Assembly (NCBI RefSeq): GCF_020615455.1
Contig: NC_059225.1
Span: 23,220,430-23,284,429, forward strand
Reading direction: 5' to 3'
Source of the DNA: Coregonus clupeaformis
Taxonomy: Eukaryota > Chordata > Actinopteri > Salmoniformes > Salmonidae
DNA length: 64,000 nt
This document shows positions 21,877-32,600 of the stretch, piece by piece (the first letter of the stretch is position 1; each line of letters begins with the position of its first letter). The position numbers and the translations under genes were made by a program. Below the pieces are notes generated by a model. That model made no database searches. It was not told where the DNA came from and saw nothing but the letters and a program-made list of their open reading frames with translations.

Positions 21877-22775
21877 CAGTGCCTTCGGAAAGTATTCAGA
21901 CCCCTTGACTTTTTCCACATTTTGTTACATCACAGCCTTATTCTAAAATTGATTAAATAAAAAATGTCTTCAGCAATCTACACACAATACCCCATAATGA
22001 CAAAGCGAAAACAGGTTTTTAGAAATAAAAAAACAGAAATACCTTATTTACATAAGTATTCAGACCCTTTGCTATGAGACTTGAAATTGAGCTCAGATGC
22101 ATCCTGTTTCCATTAATCATCCTTGAGATGGTTCTACAACTTGATTGGAGACCACCTGTGATAAATTCAATTGATTAGACATGATTTGGAAAGGCAAACA
22201 CCTGTCTATATAAGGTCCCATAGTTGACAGTCCATGTCAGAGCAAAACCAAGCCATGAGGTCGAAGGAATTGTCCGTAGAGCTCCGAGACAGGATTGTGT
22301 CGAGGCACAGATCTGGGGAAGGGTACCAAAAAATGTCTGCAGGATTGAAGGTCCCCATGAACACAGTGGACTCCATCATTCTTACATGGAAGAAGTTTGG
22401 AATCATCAAGACTTTTCCTAGAGCTGGCTGCCCGGCCAAACTGAGCAAACGGGGGAGAAGGGCCTTGGTTAGGGAGGTGACCAAGAACCCGATGGTCACT
22501 CTGACAGAGCTCTAGAGTTCCTCTGTGGAGATGGGAGAACCTTCCAGAAGGACAACCATCTCTGCAGCACTCCAACAATCAGGCCTTTATGGTAGAGTGG
22601 CCAGAAGGAAGCCACTCACAAAAGTCACATGACAGCCCGCTTGGAGTTTGTCAAAAGGCACCTAAAGGCTCTCAGACCATGAGAAACAAGATTCTCTGGT
22701 TTGATGAATCCAAGATTGAACTCTTTGGCCTGAATGCCAAGCGTTACGTCGGGAGGAAACCTGGCACCATCCCTA
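21877..22775 (+). mobile_element. Tc1-like transposon, 3' half missing
   Basis: The end cagtgccttcggaaagtatt follows TA at 21875-21876. The inner repeat agtattcagaccc recurs near 22053. Transposase coding starts at 22234. The element stops abruptly at about 22775 (ccatcccta), where retroviral env sequence on the opposite strand begins. The second terminal repeat is not found anywhere downstream in the window. Confidence 0.88.
22234..22775 (+). pseudogene. Tc1 transposase, N-terminal and middle part
   Basis: The frame starts at ATG 22234 (MSEQNQAMRSKELSVELRDR). It contains the helix-turn-helix region (GEGYQKMSAGLKVPMNTV) and a basic region (CPAKLSKRGRRAL). A stop follows TLTEL at about 22513, then frameshifts. 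Near 22695 the segment around the first catalytic Asp is still recognisable (tggtttgatgaatccaagat, W-F-D-E-S-K). The region of the second Asp and the Glu is lost with the truncation. Non-functional. Confidence 0.88.
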
Positions 22776-25008
22776 AGGTCTGTGTAATTAATAAACCTCT
22801 GTTGATTATAGTAAATGTAATTTATCCATTCTATGTTTTTGTTGGGAGTTATCCAGACAAAAATTGACTCAATACCAGAAATAACTTTGTCTCTTGCCTG
22901 ATATTCTTTTGGTATTCCTCTAGGTTAGCCTATTGCATCCACATTTATATTAGGGTCAGACTCATTATCTATTTTTGCCAATTTTCAATTGGGAATCCCG
23001 AGTTTCAACTTTCAAAGAGTCCCAATTCACTATTCTAGCTTGTTGTATCAACTTCACCCTAGCGCAGAGCTCTTTCCAGTCCCCTGGTAGCGTTACCCTG
23101 AGTCGTCGCCCTTGGCAAACCCAGAAGAAATCTGCCACTGCCACTGACTGTTCCTCATACGGAGCAATCAGAGGCAATGCCAAGGTCTGATTCTGACATT
23201 GTTCTGGTGTCACTATTTGTCCTTCACTCATCCCTGCTGCCTGGTACGTAGCCCTTTTTGGTGTATCTGCGTTCCAAGAGGTATCAATGTTAAAGTGCCA
23301 GGTAATATCACACTTACCCTGAAATTTCCCTAAATCGTGTTTCCCTTGTTTTATTAAAACACTCATAGGTCTTTTTAAAGTCTATGCGGTATTTCTCTGG
23401 AGTTTCCATCCTTTTAGTGTCTATCCTTATATCTAGCTGTTTGCACCAATGCCCCCATCCCATTTGATTATAGTATTTCTGATATCCTGGACTTCCTAAG
23501 TAGGACAAGCATTCTGCTGGGCAATATGGTCTCTCTGATTTGTTTAGGTGACAGAAGTTTTGGTTGAAGTCAGCGCATTCTCGATAATCATGTGGGTTAG
23601 GTATTATCACCAGCTCTTGCAAAGGAGAAGGAGTGCAAACCAGACAATTCGTTTTTTAAATCACGTTCACTGAGTACTGTGCCCATTTGTACCAATCATT
23701 TTTTAATGCTTCTTTTAAAAAAGGATCATTGTAAGGTTCTGAAGTTGGTCCCCCATTGGGTGTCTCAGCTTCTAGCTGTTGACCTGGGCTTCCCCAGCTA
23801 GTAAAGAGGTTCCACATGCTCTGGAAAATCCAGTTGCTTCTGGCTCTTCAGTTTTTTTCATCTCTGTAGTAGACGGTGATTGGGTAGTCATTACAGTTGT
23901 ATTGCTTGTTGCTACTTCCCTTTTTCCCCCTTGGTTGGTATGCATGTCCGAAGGTTATATTACATGTCCCTCCTTTCTCAGGGGAGTGTGTTTCTAGTGC
24001 TGGTATTTGCTGGCCTAGGTATTGTTTGGCATCTTCTTTGGTCAGAGTAATATCTACTTCATCTATCAAGGTACACCAATTGTAGTGACATTTAACTTTT
24101 ACTCCATATGTTTTCAATTGATAACCTGGTTCATCTAGTTTGCATTTATCCTCTGTTTGAGTCACCCAGGTCTTCAATTTTTGGTAACTGGTCATTACCT
24201 TAAGTGTGGTTATTCCTATCCTGGGTTGTTGATGCATCTAACCTACCAGGTTACATTGTCTTGCCTCCACTTGCTGAGGTATTTTTGCCATTAGATCCGC
24301 TAGACTACATACTTTCATTTTAGCTTCAGTAGTTAGTTTCTCAGGTATTGGTGGGATCATAAGACATTTGGCTTGTTTTATATCCATTATTTTTGCATGT
24401 TCTATTCCTAGAGGCCTCCTATTCTCATCTCTTTTGTACTTTATTTCCACAAAATGGTCTTTACGACATTGAATCCTGATTAATGCACACCCTTCTATTT
24501 GGCATCTGCATAATTGTGGCCATCCTGTGTGCAAAACCTGATCTTTCTTTATAATGGATATTCTTCCTGGTTCAGTGTGGCTATCCCTTGAATACTGTTT
24601 TGTTGTAGGCAGACTCATTACCACCTTCCATAGGTTAACTGCTATCAGTGTTAAGGCCATTCCGCAGTTTTTCAACTGTTCTGATTTCCATTTGTTACTA
24701 GGGGGACCATTGGAGGGCAGAGAAGTCAATGGTGGGGAAGTCACTTTCCTCGATGGTGGGGAAGTCACTTTCCCCGATGGTGAGAAAGTCACTTTCCCCC
24801 TCATCTCCTGTTGTCCCTCTGTTGCCTGGGTCATTGCCTGTGTCTGGGGCATCTGCCATAACAAGTATCCCATTAGTAGTATTACACACATCATCAGGCC
24901 CCATCCCTTGACTCTCTGGATTTTCAGGAGGGAGTATCTGCTGACCCTCGATGTTTGTGCTGAGGCTCGTGCTTGCTTCTTCTTCTTGGGCCCCGCATGG
25001 TACCTCAA
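22776..25008 (-). pseudogene. env: retroviral env remnant
   Basis: The frame starts upstream of 25008 within the integrase C-terminus and overlaps it by about 310 bp, as in many retroviruses. A basic N-terminus (PKKKKQARASAQ) precedes a hydrophobic segment (GLMMCVILLMGYLLW, about residues 37-51) that fits a long signal peptide or membrane anchor. Cysteine-bearing surface-protein-like sequence follows. The frame has in-frame stops at about 24238 and 23848 and at least one frameshift between 23622 and 23366. The last recognisable part, near 22800, is WINYIYYNQQRFIN. No fusion peptide, transmembrane anchor or 3' end remains. It cannot encode an intact envelope. Confidence 0.75.
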
Positions 25009-26300
25009 TATCCTCAGCTTCCTCGTGGCTCGCCGGTGGTATGCCGATTCCCCTTGGGACCCTGGTGCAGTGGTTTAGATGGTACCACGTCGTACTTCCT
25101 TCCACCTGTATCGCCGTGGGTGTTGCTCGGATCACCGTGTATGGTCCTTCTCTCCTGGGCTCGTTCCACTTTCTGTGGAACACTCGGATGTAGACCTGGT
25201 CTCCTGGTATCACAGGGCCTGGCTCCTCTGGTCTGGGTTCCGGTTCTCGCCTTTTTTCCTGTATAGTAGTTAGTTGTCTCACATATGCTTTAAGTTCCAT
25301 TTCTAATTGTTCCAATGAAGGACTTTATAGGGTCCTCTTAGAACTGGCACTGGCATGGGTCGACCCGTAAGCATTTCATGTGGGGTTAGGTGCGTATTTC
25401 TGTTAGTTTGCATGCGATAGCTCATTAAAGCAAGTGGCAGTGCCTCCACCCAGTTAAGCTTTGCACTAATACAGATTTTATTCAATTTGGCCTTGAGGGT
25501 TCCATTTATTATCTCAACCATCCCTTGCGACTGTGGGTGATATACACATCCCAGCCTTTGCTTAATCCTTAAATGCTGTTGCACTTCTTTTACCGTTTTC
25601 TGAATAAATGCTGATCCGTTGTCTGAACTGATTTCTGTCGGTATTCCAAACCTGGGTATTACTTCTCTGGTTAGGAATTTAATTACTGTCCCTGATCCCA
25701 GGTCTGCTGATGGTACCGCCTCTACCCATCTACTAAATCTATCTATTATCACAAGCATGTATCTCTAGCCATTTACCTATTTTATCATGTCCACATAGTC
25801 CATGACTAGGTGTCGAAATGGTCCCTCTGGGACTGGTATATGACCTATAGGCGTGGTTATGCCTTTACACACATTATTTTGCGCGCAAACTTCACATTTT
25901 GCCAATGCATCATCTACCATTATTTGCAAATATGGCGACCAGTGTCCTTGTTTTTTTATTTTTCTTGCCACTTCCCCCCTTGCGCAATGGTCAAAACCAT
26001 GCGCATCAGCTATCAGCAGATTAAGCAAAATGGTGGGTGCTACTATGGTTCCTTCATGAGACCTCCATAATCCTGTTGCGTCTTTGGTGGCCCCTCTTTG
26101 GTGCCACATTGTTTGTTCATAAGGCCCTACTCTTTCCTGCATCCTAAATATATCATCTGGTTGTGGTGCAGATTCGATAATGACCATTGGTGCCGTTAAT
26201 ATTGGGATGGTACATTTAGATGCTTTTTTGGCAGCCTCATCTGCCGCATTATTGCCTATAATATTATTTTAATAATTTTTTGTGCGCCTGACATTTTATT
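24698..26300 (-). pseudogene. pol: retroviral RNase H end and integrase
   Basis: At about 26300-26205 the minus strand shows the C-terminal RNase H signature GNNAADEAAKKA, with a frameshift just upstream. Integrase follows: an N-terminal zinc-binding zone (HGFDHCARG ... CEVCAQNN, about 26070-25900), a first Asp in MDYVDM, a second Asp in SSDNGSAF and the Glu in GMVEIINGTL. A basic C-terminal domain contains GDQVYIRVFHRKW. Two in-frame stops separate the N-terminal part (ending 25777) from the core (starting 25758). The rest of pol upstream is deleted. Integrase would join viral DNA to the host chromosome; this copy is dead. Confidence 0.85.
24725..24805 (-). repeat. ~30-bp tandem repeat coding in two overlapping frames
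   Basis: Three copies of a unit containing ggtggggaagtcactttcc. In the integrase frame they give repeats of ESDFPTI; in the overlapping env frame they give repeats of GKVTSPP. Confidence 0.85.
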
Positions 26301-26419
26301 ATTGCCAGCTTTGTGGTGTATATTAATGCTGTCATTAGCTCTATGATCGCGATATGATCTATGATCCTGTGATCCCCATGGAACATAATGCCGTTGTTTT
26401 CCTTTTATCAAAATTGGGC

Positions 26420-27643
26420 ACTATGCTCTATATCTTTCAGTTTTTCTTAACTTTTTTTCTGTCCTTCAGTTCTCTTCCTTCTGTCTCTTTGGGGTACATC
26501 ATGTCTCTAAAACTGGTAGTTTCTTCTCCACTTTCCCCATTTTGTTCCTTGCGAGCCAGCCTTCTTTGTTCTTATTTTTTCAGCTGCCTTTCCATCTTTT
26601 CTATTTCTTTATCTATTTTCCCACTCCTAATATCTATTCTGGTTAATAGGTCTTCATCCAGGGATTCCTCGTCTTCCTCCTTACCTCCCTGAAATTCTTG
26701 CCAAGGCTTCTCTTAATCCTTCATAGCAATTACATTTTCCTGGGCTTCTTTCTATCTCTTGCTCATTCTCTCCTGTCCTTTCCAGGTCTCTTTCTCTTCT
26801 CTGAGAGGATGCAAAACACAACTCTACTTCTCCCTTTATCTCCACCATCCCAGATACCAGGGGATATTGTCCGCTGGCGTTTGGCGGGGGTCCCGTGGAC
26901 CATTCCACTTTCTTTCTGCTTGTTTTCTCATCTTTTTTCAGCATGTTCCTAGCTTTCCGTATGTTTTTCAGCAGTCCTTCTCCATCTGTTTTAAACATTT
27001 TTAGTACCCCTTTTTCTCTTTCTCTTTTGGCCTTTCTTTTCTTTCCTGTGTCATTTGTTTTATAGTTCTCCATTTCCTCACACACCAAGACATCAAACGT
27101 TCCTCCTTCTGGCCATTTAGTGCCCATCTTTTTGGTGCGTTGTTCCCATTTTGCACAGAGGATACCTGGCACTTAACATTTCTACCGCTGTTTTATTAAT
27201 TTCTGTGACCTGTATTCTTGGACTCCCCACGGCCAGCTCCAAGTTCAACTCTCCTTTGGCTTCCTATACTATCTGTACTAATCTTTGTTCCCTAGCTCCT
27301 TTTTATCCTGTTATTTACTTTCTCCATTGGTCATTTGTCCACAATCTTGATTCTCCTAGCCAAAACTCAGTTATTGTAAATGTGTGTGTTCGTTTTTCTC
27401 TTATTACACTTATATTTCCTGATCTCCACCTCCTTAGTGTGGAATGTCTCAAAAATCTTCTCTTTATTGTTATCTTTCTTATTTCCAAACGACTTGGCAG
27501 TGTGTATCTTTCTACTCTCAGTATTTCAATGGGCATTCGCACACTGTTCACTCTTTCTCTCCTAGTGCGAGACTGGGTGTGTCCTCTCTGCTGGGTTACA
27601 CTTAAGCAATGGTCCAGGAGAGGTGTGCAGCCCTTTTCCCACC
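26420..27643 (-). pseudogene. gag: retroviral gag remnant (matrix-like, charged)
   Basis: Minus-strand open segments 27551-27315 and 27172-26681, and a degraded stretch to about 26420, encode charged, Lys/Glu-rich sequence without cysteine motifs (for example KKRKAKREREKGVLKMF). Position between leader and pol, and charge, suggest matrix and linker Gag; no conserved capsid signature is visible. Frame changes separate the pieces. After about 26420 the sequence passes directly to RNase H, so some 3 kb of gag-pol was deleted. The upstream end is cut by the Gmr1-like insertion at 27643/27644. Confidence 0.55.
27540..27643 (-). repeat. gag/leader duplication, copy next to the insertion
   Basis: About 105 bp, matching 34142-34248 on the other side of the Gmr1-like insertion. 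Shared text includes aactgggtg/gactgggtg and ggtccaggagaggtg. Both copies encode a similar minus-strand peptide containing AHLSWT and RED-PS. Confidence 0.8.
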
Positions 27644-28054
27644 TGTGACGACCCTCCCACTCTGTCTGCCGTATTCTCTCTTTGCTCTTGTTTCCTTATT
27701 AGGATGCCGGTGGGCGGAGTTGGGAGGGTCGTCAGCTACATGGGAAACACCTGGGCCGGGTGTGTCCCAGCATAAATGGACCTCTTCCACATTCATTGAG
27801 GAGACTCTCTCCAGGCAGATACTTTGACTTTGGTTGTGGTATTTTTTGTGGACTTTTTGGTTGTTTGATTTGGCACCTCTCAACACTTTTCCATATTACA
27901 TTTATGCAAGCAAACACTCACTTACACTACTGATTACTGATTACACACCCCATCGTTATTTGAGTTAGTTACTTTAGTTAATAAATATATACTTTAAGTA
28001 TTCCTTGTCTCCACGTGTCTCCCTTTTGTTACGAACTTGAGCCGGTTCGTGACA
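27644..28054 (+). repeat. 5' LTR of the Gmr1-like element
   Basis: Begins tgtgacgaccctcccactc and ends ggttcgtgaca. Contains gggagggtcgtca at about 27721-27733, complementary to the LTR start (tgacgaccctccc), so the first 90 bp can form a hairpin. A TATA-like cataaat lies near 27770, and taataaatata near 27979 could serve polyadenylation. Confidence 0.95.
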
Positions 28055-28056
28055 AG

Positions 28057-28074
28057 TGGGAGCTCGTCCGGGAT
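28057..28074 (+). promoter_or_regulatory. primer binding site, tRNA-Pro type
   Basis: tgggagctcgtccgggat starts two bases after the 5' LTR. It differs at one position from the tRNA-Pro primer binding site familiar from murine leukaemia viruses. It would prime minus-strand DNA synthesis. Confidence 0.85.
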
Positions 28075-28731
28075 CTTGAACTGGTTGTGTTTGGGAGAAC
28101 GTGGAGTTAATGTCCAATTCTGTAGGTTTTTTTTGTAAATTTTGTTAGTTTGGTTGAGTTTGATAGGCCCAATATTGGTTTCCTTTGGGTTGTGTACTGC
28201 GTTGGAGGGAGTACATTGGTTAGTTTCCAGTCCCTGCTCAGCCTGGAAACTCTTGCTCTACTCGCTGTTGGGGCATCGGTCTGAGGAGGTGAGTACAATC
28301 GGCTGTGTACCTCAGTGGGAGATTGGGTAGGGTAGTGACATTTTCTACCCGGAGCTATAGCTTTTTCCCCTGATAGGCTTAGTGACGTGTTTTGTTTTGG
28401 GATACGTTGGGCATGGTTAAATGTTTGTTATTTTTGTGTGGTGTCTGTGGACTGAGCAGTTGTCTCGGGGCACATCCGTGGCTTGGTGGAATCTACCAGC
28501 GTGCTGGGGGGTTTAATTCCTTGCCAGCGGGCTACAGTACGTAATTACCCACCGCGAATCTACACGAAGACTAGGGTTGAGTTATTGTAGGTTATGGGGA
28601 AGCTCCATATCCCATCTCTCTTCTGTGGTGCTCGGTGTGATTGTCATTTCTCTTGTGTCTGGTGTGCTCAGCAGAGGGGTTGAGCAAGATTATTATGATA
28701 TATATATATCTAATTTTTTTTCTTCTTGATT

Positions 28732-29625
28732 ATGGCGTCTAATGTAGACGAGTTCATTCGCTTTCCATCAGAAGAACTGTTAGAATTATGTACTAAAGAA
28801 CAGCTGTTGAAGGTTGCTGAACACTACAAGGTTGAAATTAGTGATAAACGGCAAAAAAATTATATTAGGTTAATATTGAAGGCCAATTTGATGGAGAGTG
28901 GTATTCTGGATGTTACCACTGGGGCAGCCTCTGCTGAGGACACGTTGTCTCCCCGATATGTTACAATGACCGCTCCATCGGTTAGTCATAGTGGTCTTCT
29001 TTTTGAACAGCAGAAAGAACTGCTTCTGTTACAGCTAGAGCATGAAAAAAATGGACAAAGAGCTAAAATGGAGCATGAACAAGCTAAAATGGAGCATGAA
29101 CAAGCTAAAATGGAGCATGATCGTTTAAAATATGAAAGGGAATTGGAATTTAAACAGGATATGGAGCGTGCTAAAATCAAGCTGCAACAAGAGCGACTAG
29201 AGTTGGTTAGAGAAGGAAAGCTCTCAGGGGAGAGTTTGCTCTGGGAAGGTGACCCAGAGTTACCTAGGGGACGTTCCTCTTTTGGTCGTAATCCAGACAC
29301 ATTTGATGTTGTAGGGAATTTACGGTTGTTGCCCCAGTTTAATGAAAAGGACCCGGAGACATTCTTTTCGTTGTTTGAGCGTGTTGCTGACGCTAGGAGT
29401 TGGCCTGATTCTGATCGCACTTTGATGTTGCAGTGTGTGCTGACTGGTAAAGCGCAGGAAGCATATTCAGCTCTTAGTGTAGCAGACAGTGTTAGTTATG
29501 AGAAGGTTAAAACGGCTGTGTTACAGAGTTATGAATTGGTCCCTGAGGCTTACCGCCAACGATTTAGAACTTTAAAAAGGGATGATCAGCAGACTCATGT
29601 TGAGTTTGCGCGAATATTATGTTAG
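28732..29625 (+). CDS. gag: Gag of the Gmr1-like element, N-terminal part
   Basis: The ATG at 28732 (MASNVDEFIRFPSEEL) opens a frame of 297 codons after a ~660-bp leader. The N-terminus looks like a small helical domain. Residues ~85-160 are a charged coiled coil that includes three tandem copies of AKMEHEQ, encoded by a 21-bp repeat at about 29062-29124. The capsid-like part (residues ~185-297) includes LRLLPQFNEKDPETFFSLFE and then TLKRDDQQTHVEFA. The frame ends at TAG 29623-29625, while the downstream frame resumes the C-terminal capsid at LEQFKDTIPDR. Comparison with the family suggests some residues are missing at this junction, along with a frame change. Gag would form the cytoplasmic particle. 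The coiled-coil and capsid parts are intact; the junction is broken. Confidence 0.88.
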   Translation: MASNVDEFIRFPSEELLELCTKEQLLKVAEHYKVEISDKRQKNYIRLILKANLMESGILDVTTGAASAEDTLSPRYVTMTAPSVSHSGLLFEQQKELLLLQLEHEKNGQRAKMEHEQAKMEHEQAKMEHDRLKYERELEFKQDMERAKIKLQQERLELVREGKLSGESLLWEGDPELPRGRSSFGRNPDTFDVVGNLRLLPQFNEKDPETFFSLFERVADARSWPDSDRTLMLQCVLTGKAQEAYSALSVADSVSYEKVKTAVLQSYELVPEAYRQRFRTLKRDDQQTHVEFARILC

Positions 29626-32600
29626 AACAATTTAAGGACACAATCCCTGATCGTATAGCGACGTACATTAACGAACGAAAAATAAAGACTGTCGCTGAAG
29701 CTGCGGTTTTGGCAGATGAATATGTGTTGACTCACAAAAATGTTTTTGCAGAACCCCGTATTCGGAGTGAGTGGGGGCGTTCGCAGAGATTTGGGCCGCG
29801 CTCGCCGAGATACTTTGGTTCCCGGGCAGAGTTTCATTCAACTAGGGTTGAGCCTGATACCCGTGGTAAAACTGACGTTGGTCAAGAGTGTCACTACTGT
29901 CAAGAATTAGGTCATTGGAAAAATGAATGTCCGATTCTTAGGTCTAGGGGTAAATTCAGTACAGGTGCTTATGGTAAATCGAGGCCTGCAGCGTTAGCCG
30001 CGCCTGTTCCACATCAGTTCACTCCTGACGCATTGTCTCATGACCAGAGCCAGGTGAAGGGTTATATTGATCCCGACTATTTACCTTTCGTTACGGAGGG
30101 TTTTGTGTCTATGGTAGGAAGTAAGAACCTAGTGCCAGTAAAGATCCTAAGAGACACAGGTGCCTCTGAATCATTTGTGTTGGAATCTGTGTTACCCTTC
30201 TCTGCGGAGACTGATTCGGGGAATAGTGTTCTAATTAGGGGAATAGGTTTGAACACTCTGTCAGTTCCATTGCATAAACTGATGTTGGATTGTGGACTGG
30301 TGAAAGGTGAGGTTGTTGTGGGGGTGCGTCCTTCATTGCCTATTGAGGGTATTGACGTGATCCTTGGAAATAACTTGGCTGGGGAGCGTGTGTGGCCTAT
30401 CGCGTTTCCATCTTTAGTGGTTTCCACTAAGCTGTCAATTGTAGGGATTCCTGATGAGAGTGCGCAGAATTTCCCAGAGGTGTTTTCTGCGTGTGCAGTG
30501 ACGCGTTCTATGATCCATGACGACCTGGTCACGGAGCTGGCTAACGAGAATACCATAAAGAAGTCTGTTACTGTTTTCCCTGTTATCCCGTTATCTGTAT
30601 CCCGCTCCGATTTAATCGAGGCGCAACGGACTGACCCTACATTAGAAGAGTTGCGGGACCAAATTGTGCCTGTGGAACAGTTGGGAGATGTCGCACAGGG
30701 CTATTTTCTCCAAGAGGAGGTCCTGATGAGAAAGTGGATGTCTAATGGTAGTTGTTTTCTGGGGGAGGCGATTAGTCAGGTTGTGGTACCAGTTAAGCTT
30801 CGTGAGTTGGTGCTGACAACTTCTCACAACGATGTTGCTGGGCATATGGGTGTGAGAAAAACCTACAATCGCATATTACGACATTTCTTTTGGCCAAGAT
30901 TAAAGAGGGATGTTTCTGATTTCATCAAAACTTGTCACACCTGTCAATTAACTGGTAAACCTAATCAAGCTATTAAGCCGGTACCACTGTTCCCTATTCC
31001 TGTACTCAGTAAACCTTTTGAGTATCTGATTATTGACTGTGTTGGTCCTCTGCCTCGTTCCAGAAAGGGTAGTAATTATTTGTTGACTGTGATGTGTCAG
31101 ACCACTAGGTTTCCTGCTGCCTATCCTCTCCGGTCTATCACGACTAAGTCTGTGTTAAAAGCTTTGACTCAGTTTTTCTCACTGTTTGGAATCCCTAAGG
31201 TCATTCAAAGTGATCAAGGATCTAATTTCACCTCTAATCTCTTTGGACAGGTTCTCCAACAACTCCATATTAAACACAACTTGTCTAGCGCTTATCATGC
31301 CCAAAGTCAAGGAGCACTGGAACGTTTCCATCAAACGCTTAAGTCTTTGTTGAGAGCTTATTGTACTGAGATGGATAAGGATTGGGAGGAGGGGTTGCCT
31401 TGGTTACTGTTAGCTGCTAGGGAGGTTTCACAGGAGAGCACAGGTTTTAGCCCAAATGACCTAGTGTTTGGACATAGGGTGCGTGGGCTTTTATCTGTTC
31501 TCCAGGATGACTGGAAGTCTCCCGAGCCTCCTCAGTCCCTGTTATCATATGTGTGTGATTTTCGGCGACGCTTGTATGCCGCTGGTGAAATGGCTAAAGA
31601 GAAGCTATCATCTTCACAGGACAGGATGAAGAGCATATATGATCGGCGAGCTGAGCCTCGTCACTTTAGTCCAGGTGATCAGGTTCTGGCTCTGCTGCCA
31701 ATTGTTGGTTCTCCTGTTCAAGCCAAGTTTCAAGGTCCATATACAGTGGTGCGCCAGTACACTGAGCAAAATTATCTAGTTGCCACTCCAGAACGGAGGA
31801 AAGCACACCAACTGTGCCATATAAATTTGTTAAAACCCTATTATGCACGTTCCTCTGAGACTGAACAGGGGGAGTCTACAGAGGACGGTAAGGCTGTTCT
31901 TTTGGCTGATACTGTTTATTCCCTGGATTCTGGTCATGCTAGGTCTGTGCAGGAGCAGGAAGATGTTTCTGGTCCCGACGATTGCATACTGCAGGGTAGA
32001 TTGAAGAATTCAGAGACACTGGAGATTTTAGATAGTCTTCTTACTCATCTACCTGTTGATGGGCGGAAAGAGATGGTTGGTCTGATTCGGAGATTTCCAG
32101 GGTTGTTTTCTGATACACCAACACGTACAAACTTAATAGAACATGATATTGACATTGGAGATGCTGACCCCATTCGTCAACGGTTCTATAGAGTTTCTTC
32201 AGAGAAACTGCGTTGTCTGGATGCTGAGGTCAGGTACATGCTGGAGAGTAAAATAGCAGAGCCTTCTTTCTCCAGTTGGGCTTCTCCCTGTATCTTGGTC
32301 AGTAAATTGGATGGAACAAACAGATTTTGTACGGACTACCGTAAGGTAAACGATGTCACTAAGCCGGATTCATTTCCTCTTCCTCGGATGGAGGCCTGCG
32401 TTGATCAAGTCGGCGCAGCTAAGTTTGTGAGCAAATTTGACCTGTTAAAGGGCTATTGGCAGGTGCCACTGACGAGTAGGGCACGTGAAATCTCTGCCTT
32501 TATTACACCTTTTGGTCTGTACTCGTATTCGGTTATGAGTTTCGGGCTGCGTAATGCGCCTGCAACTTTTCAGCGACTTATGAACAGGGTTGTCTCTGGT

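Noticed and set aside
26354..27648. Plus-strand hydrophobic open frames (possible membrane proteins)
   Set aside because: They are the reverse complement of purine-rich, Lys/Glu-rich retroviral gag; T/C-rich complements look hydrophobic by composition.
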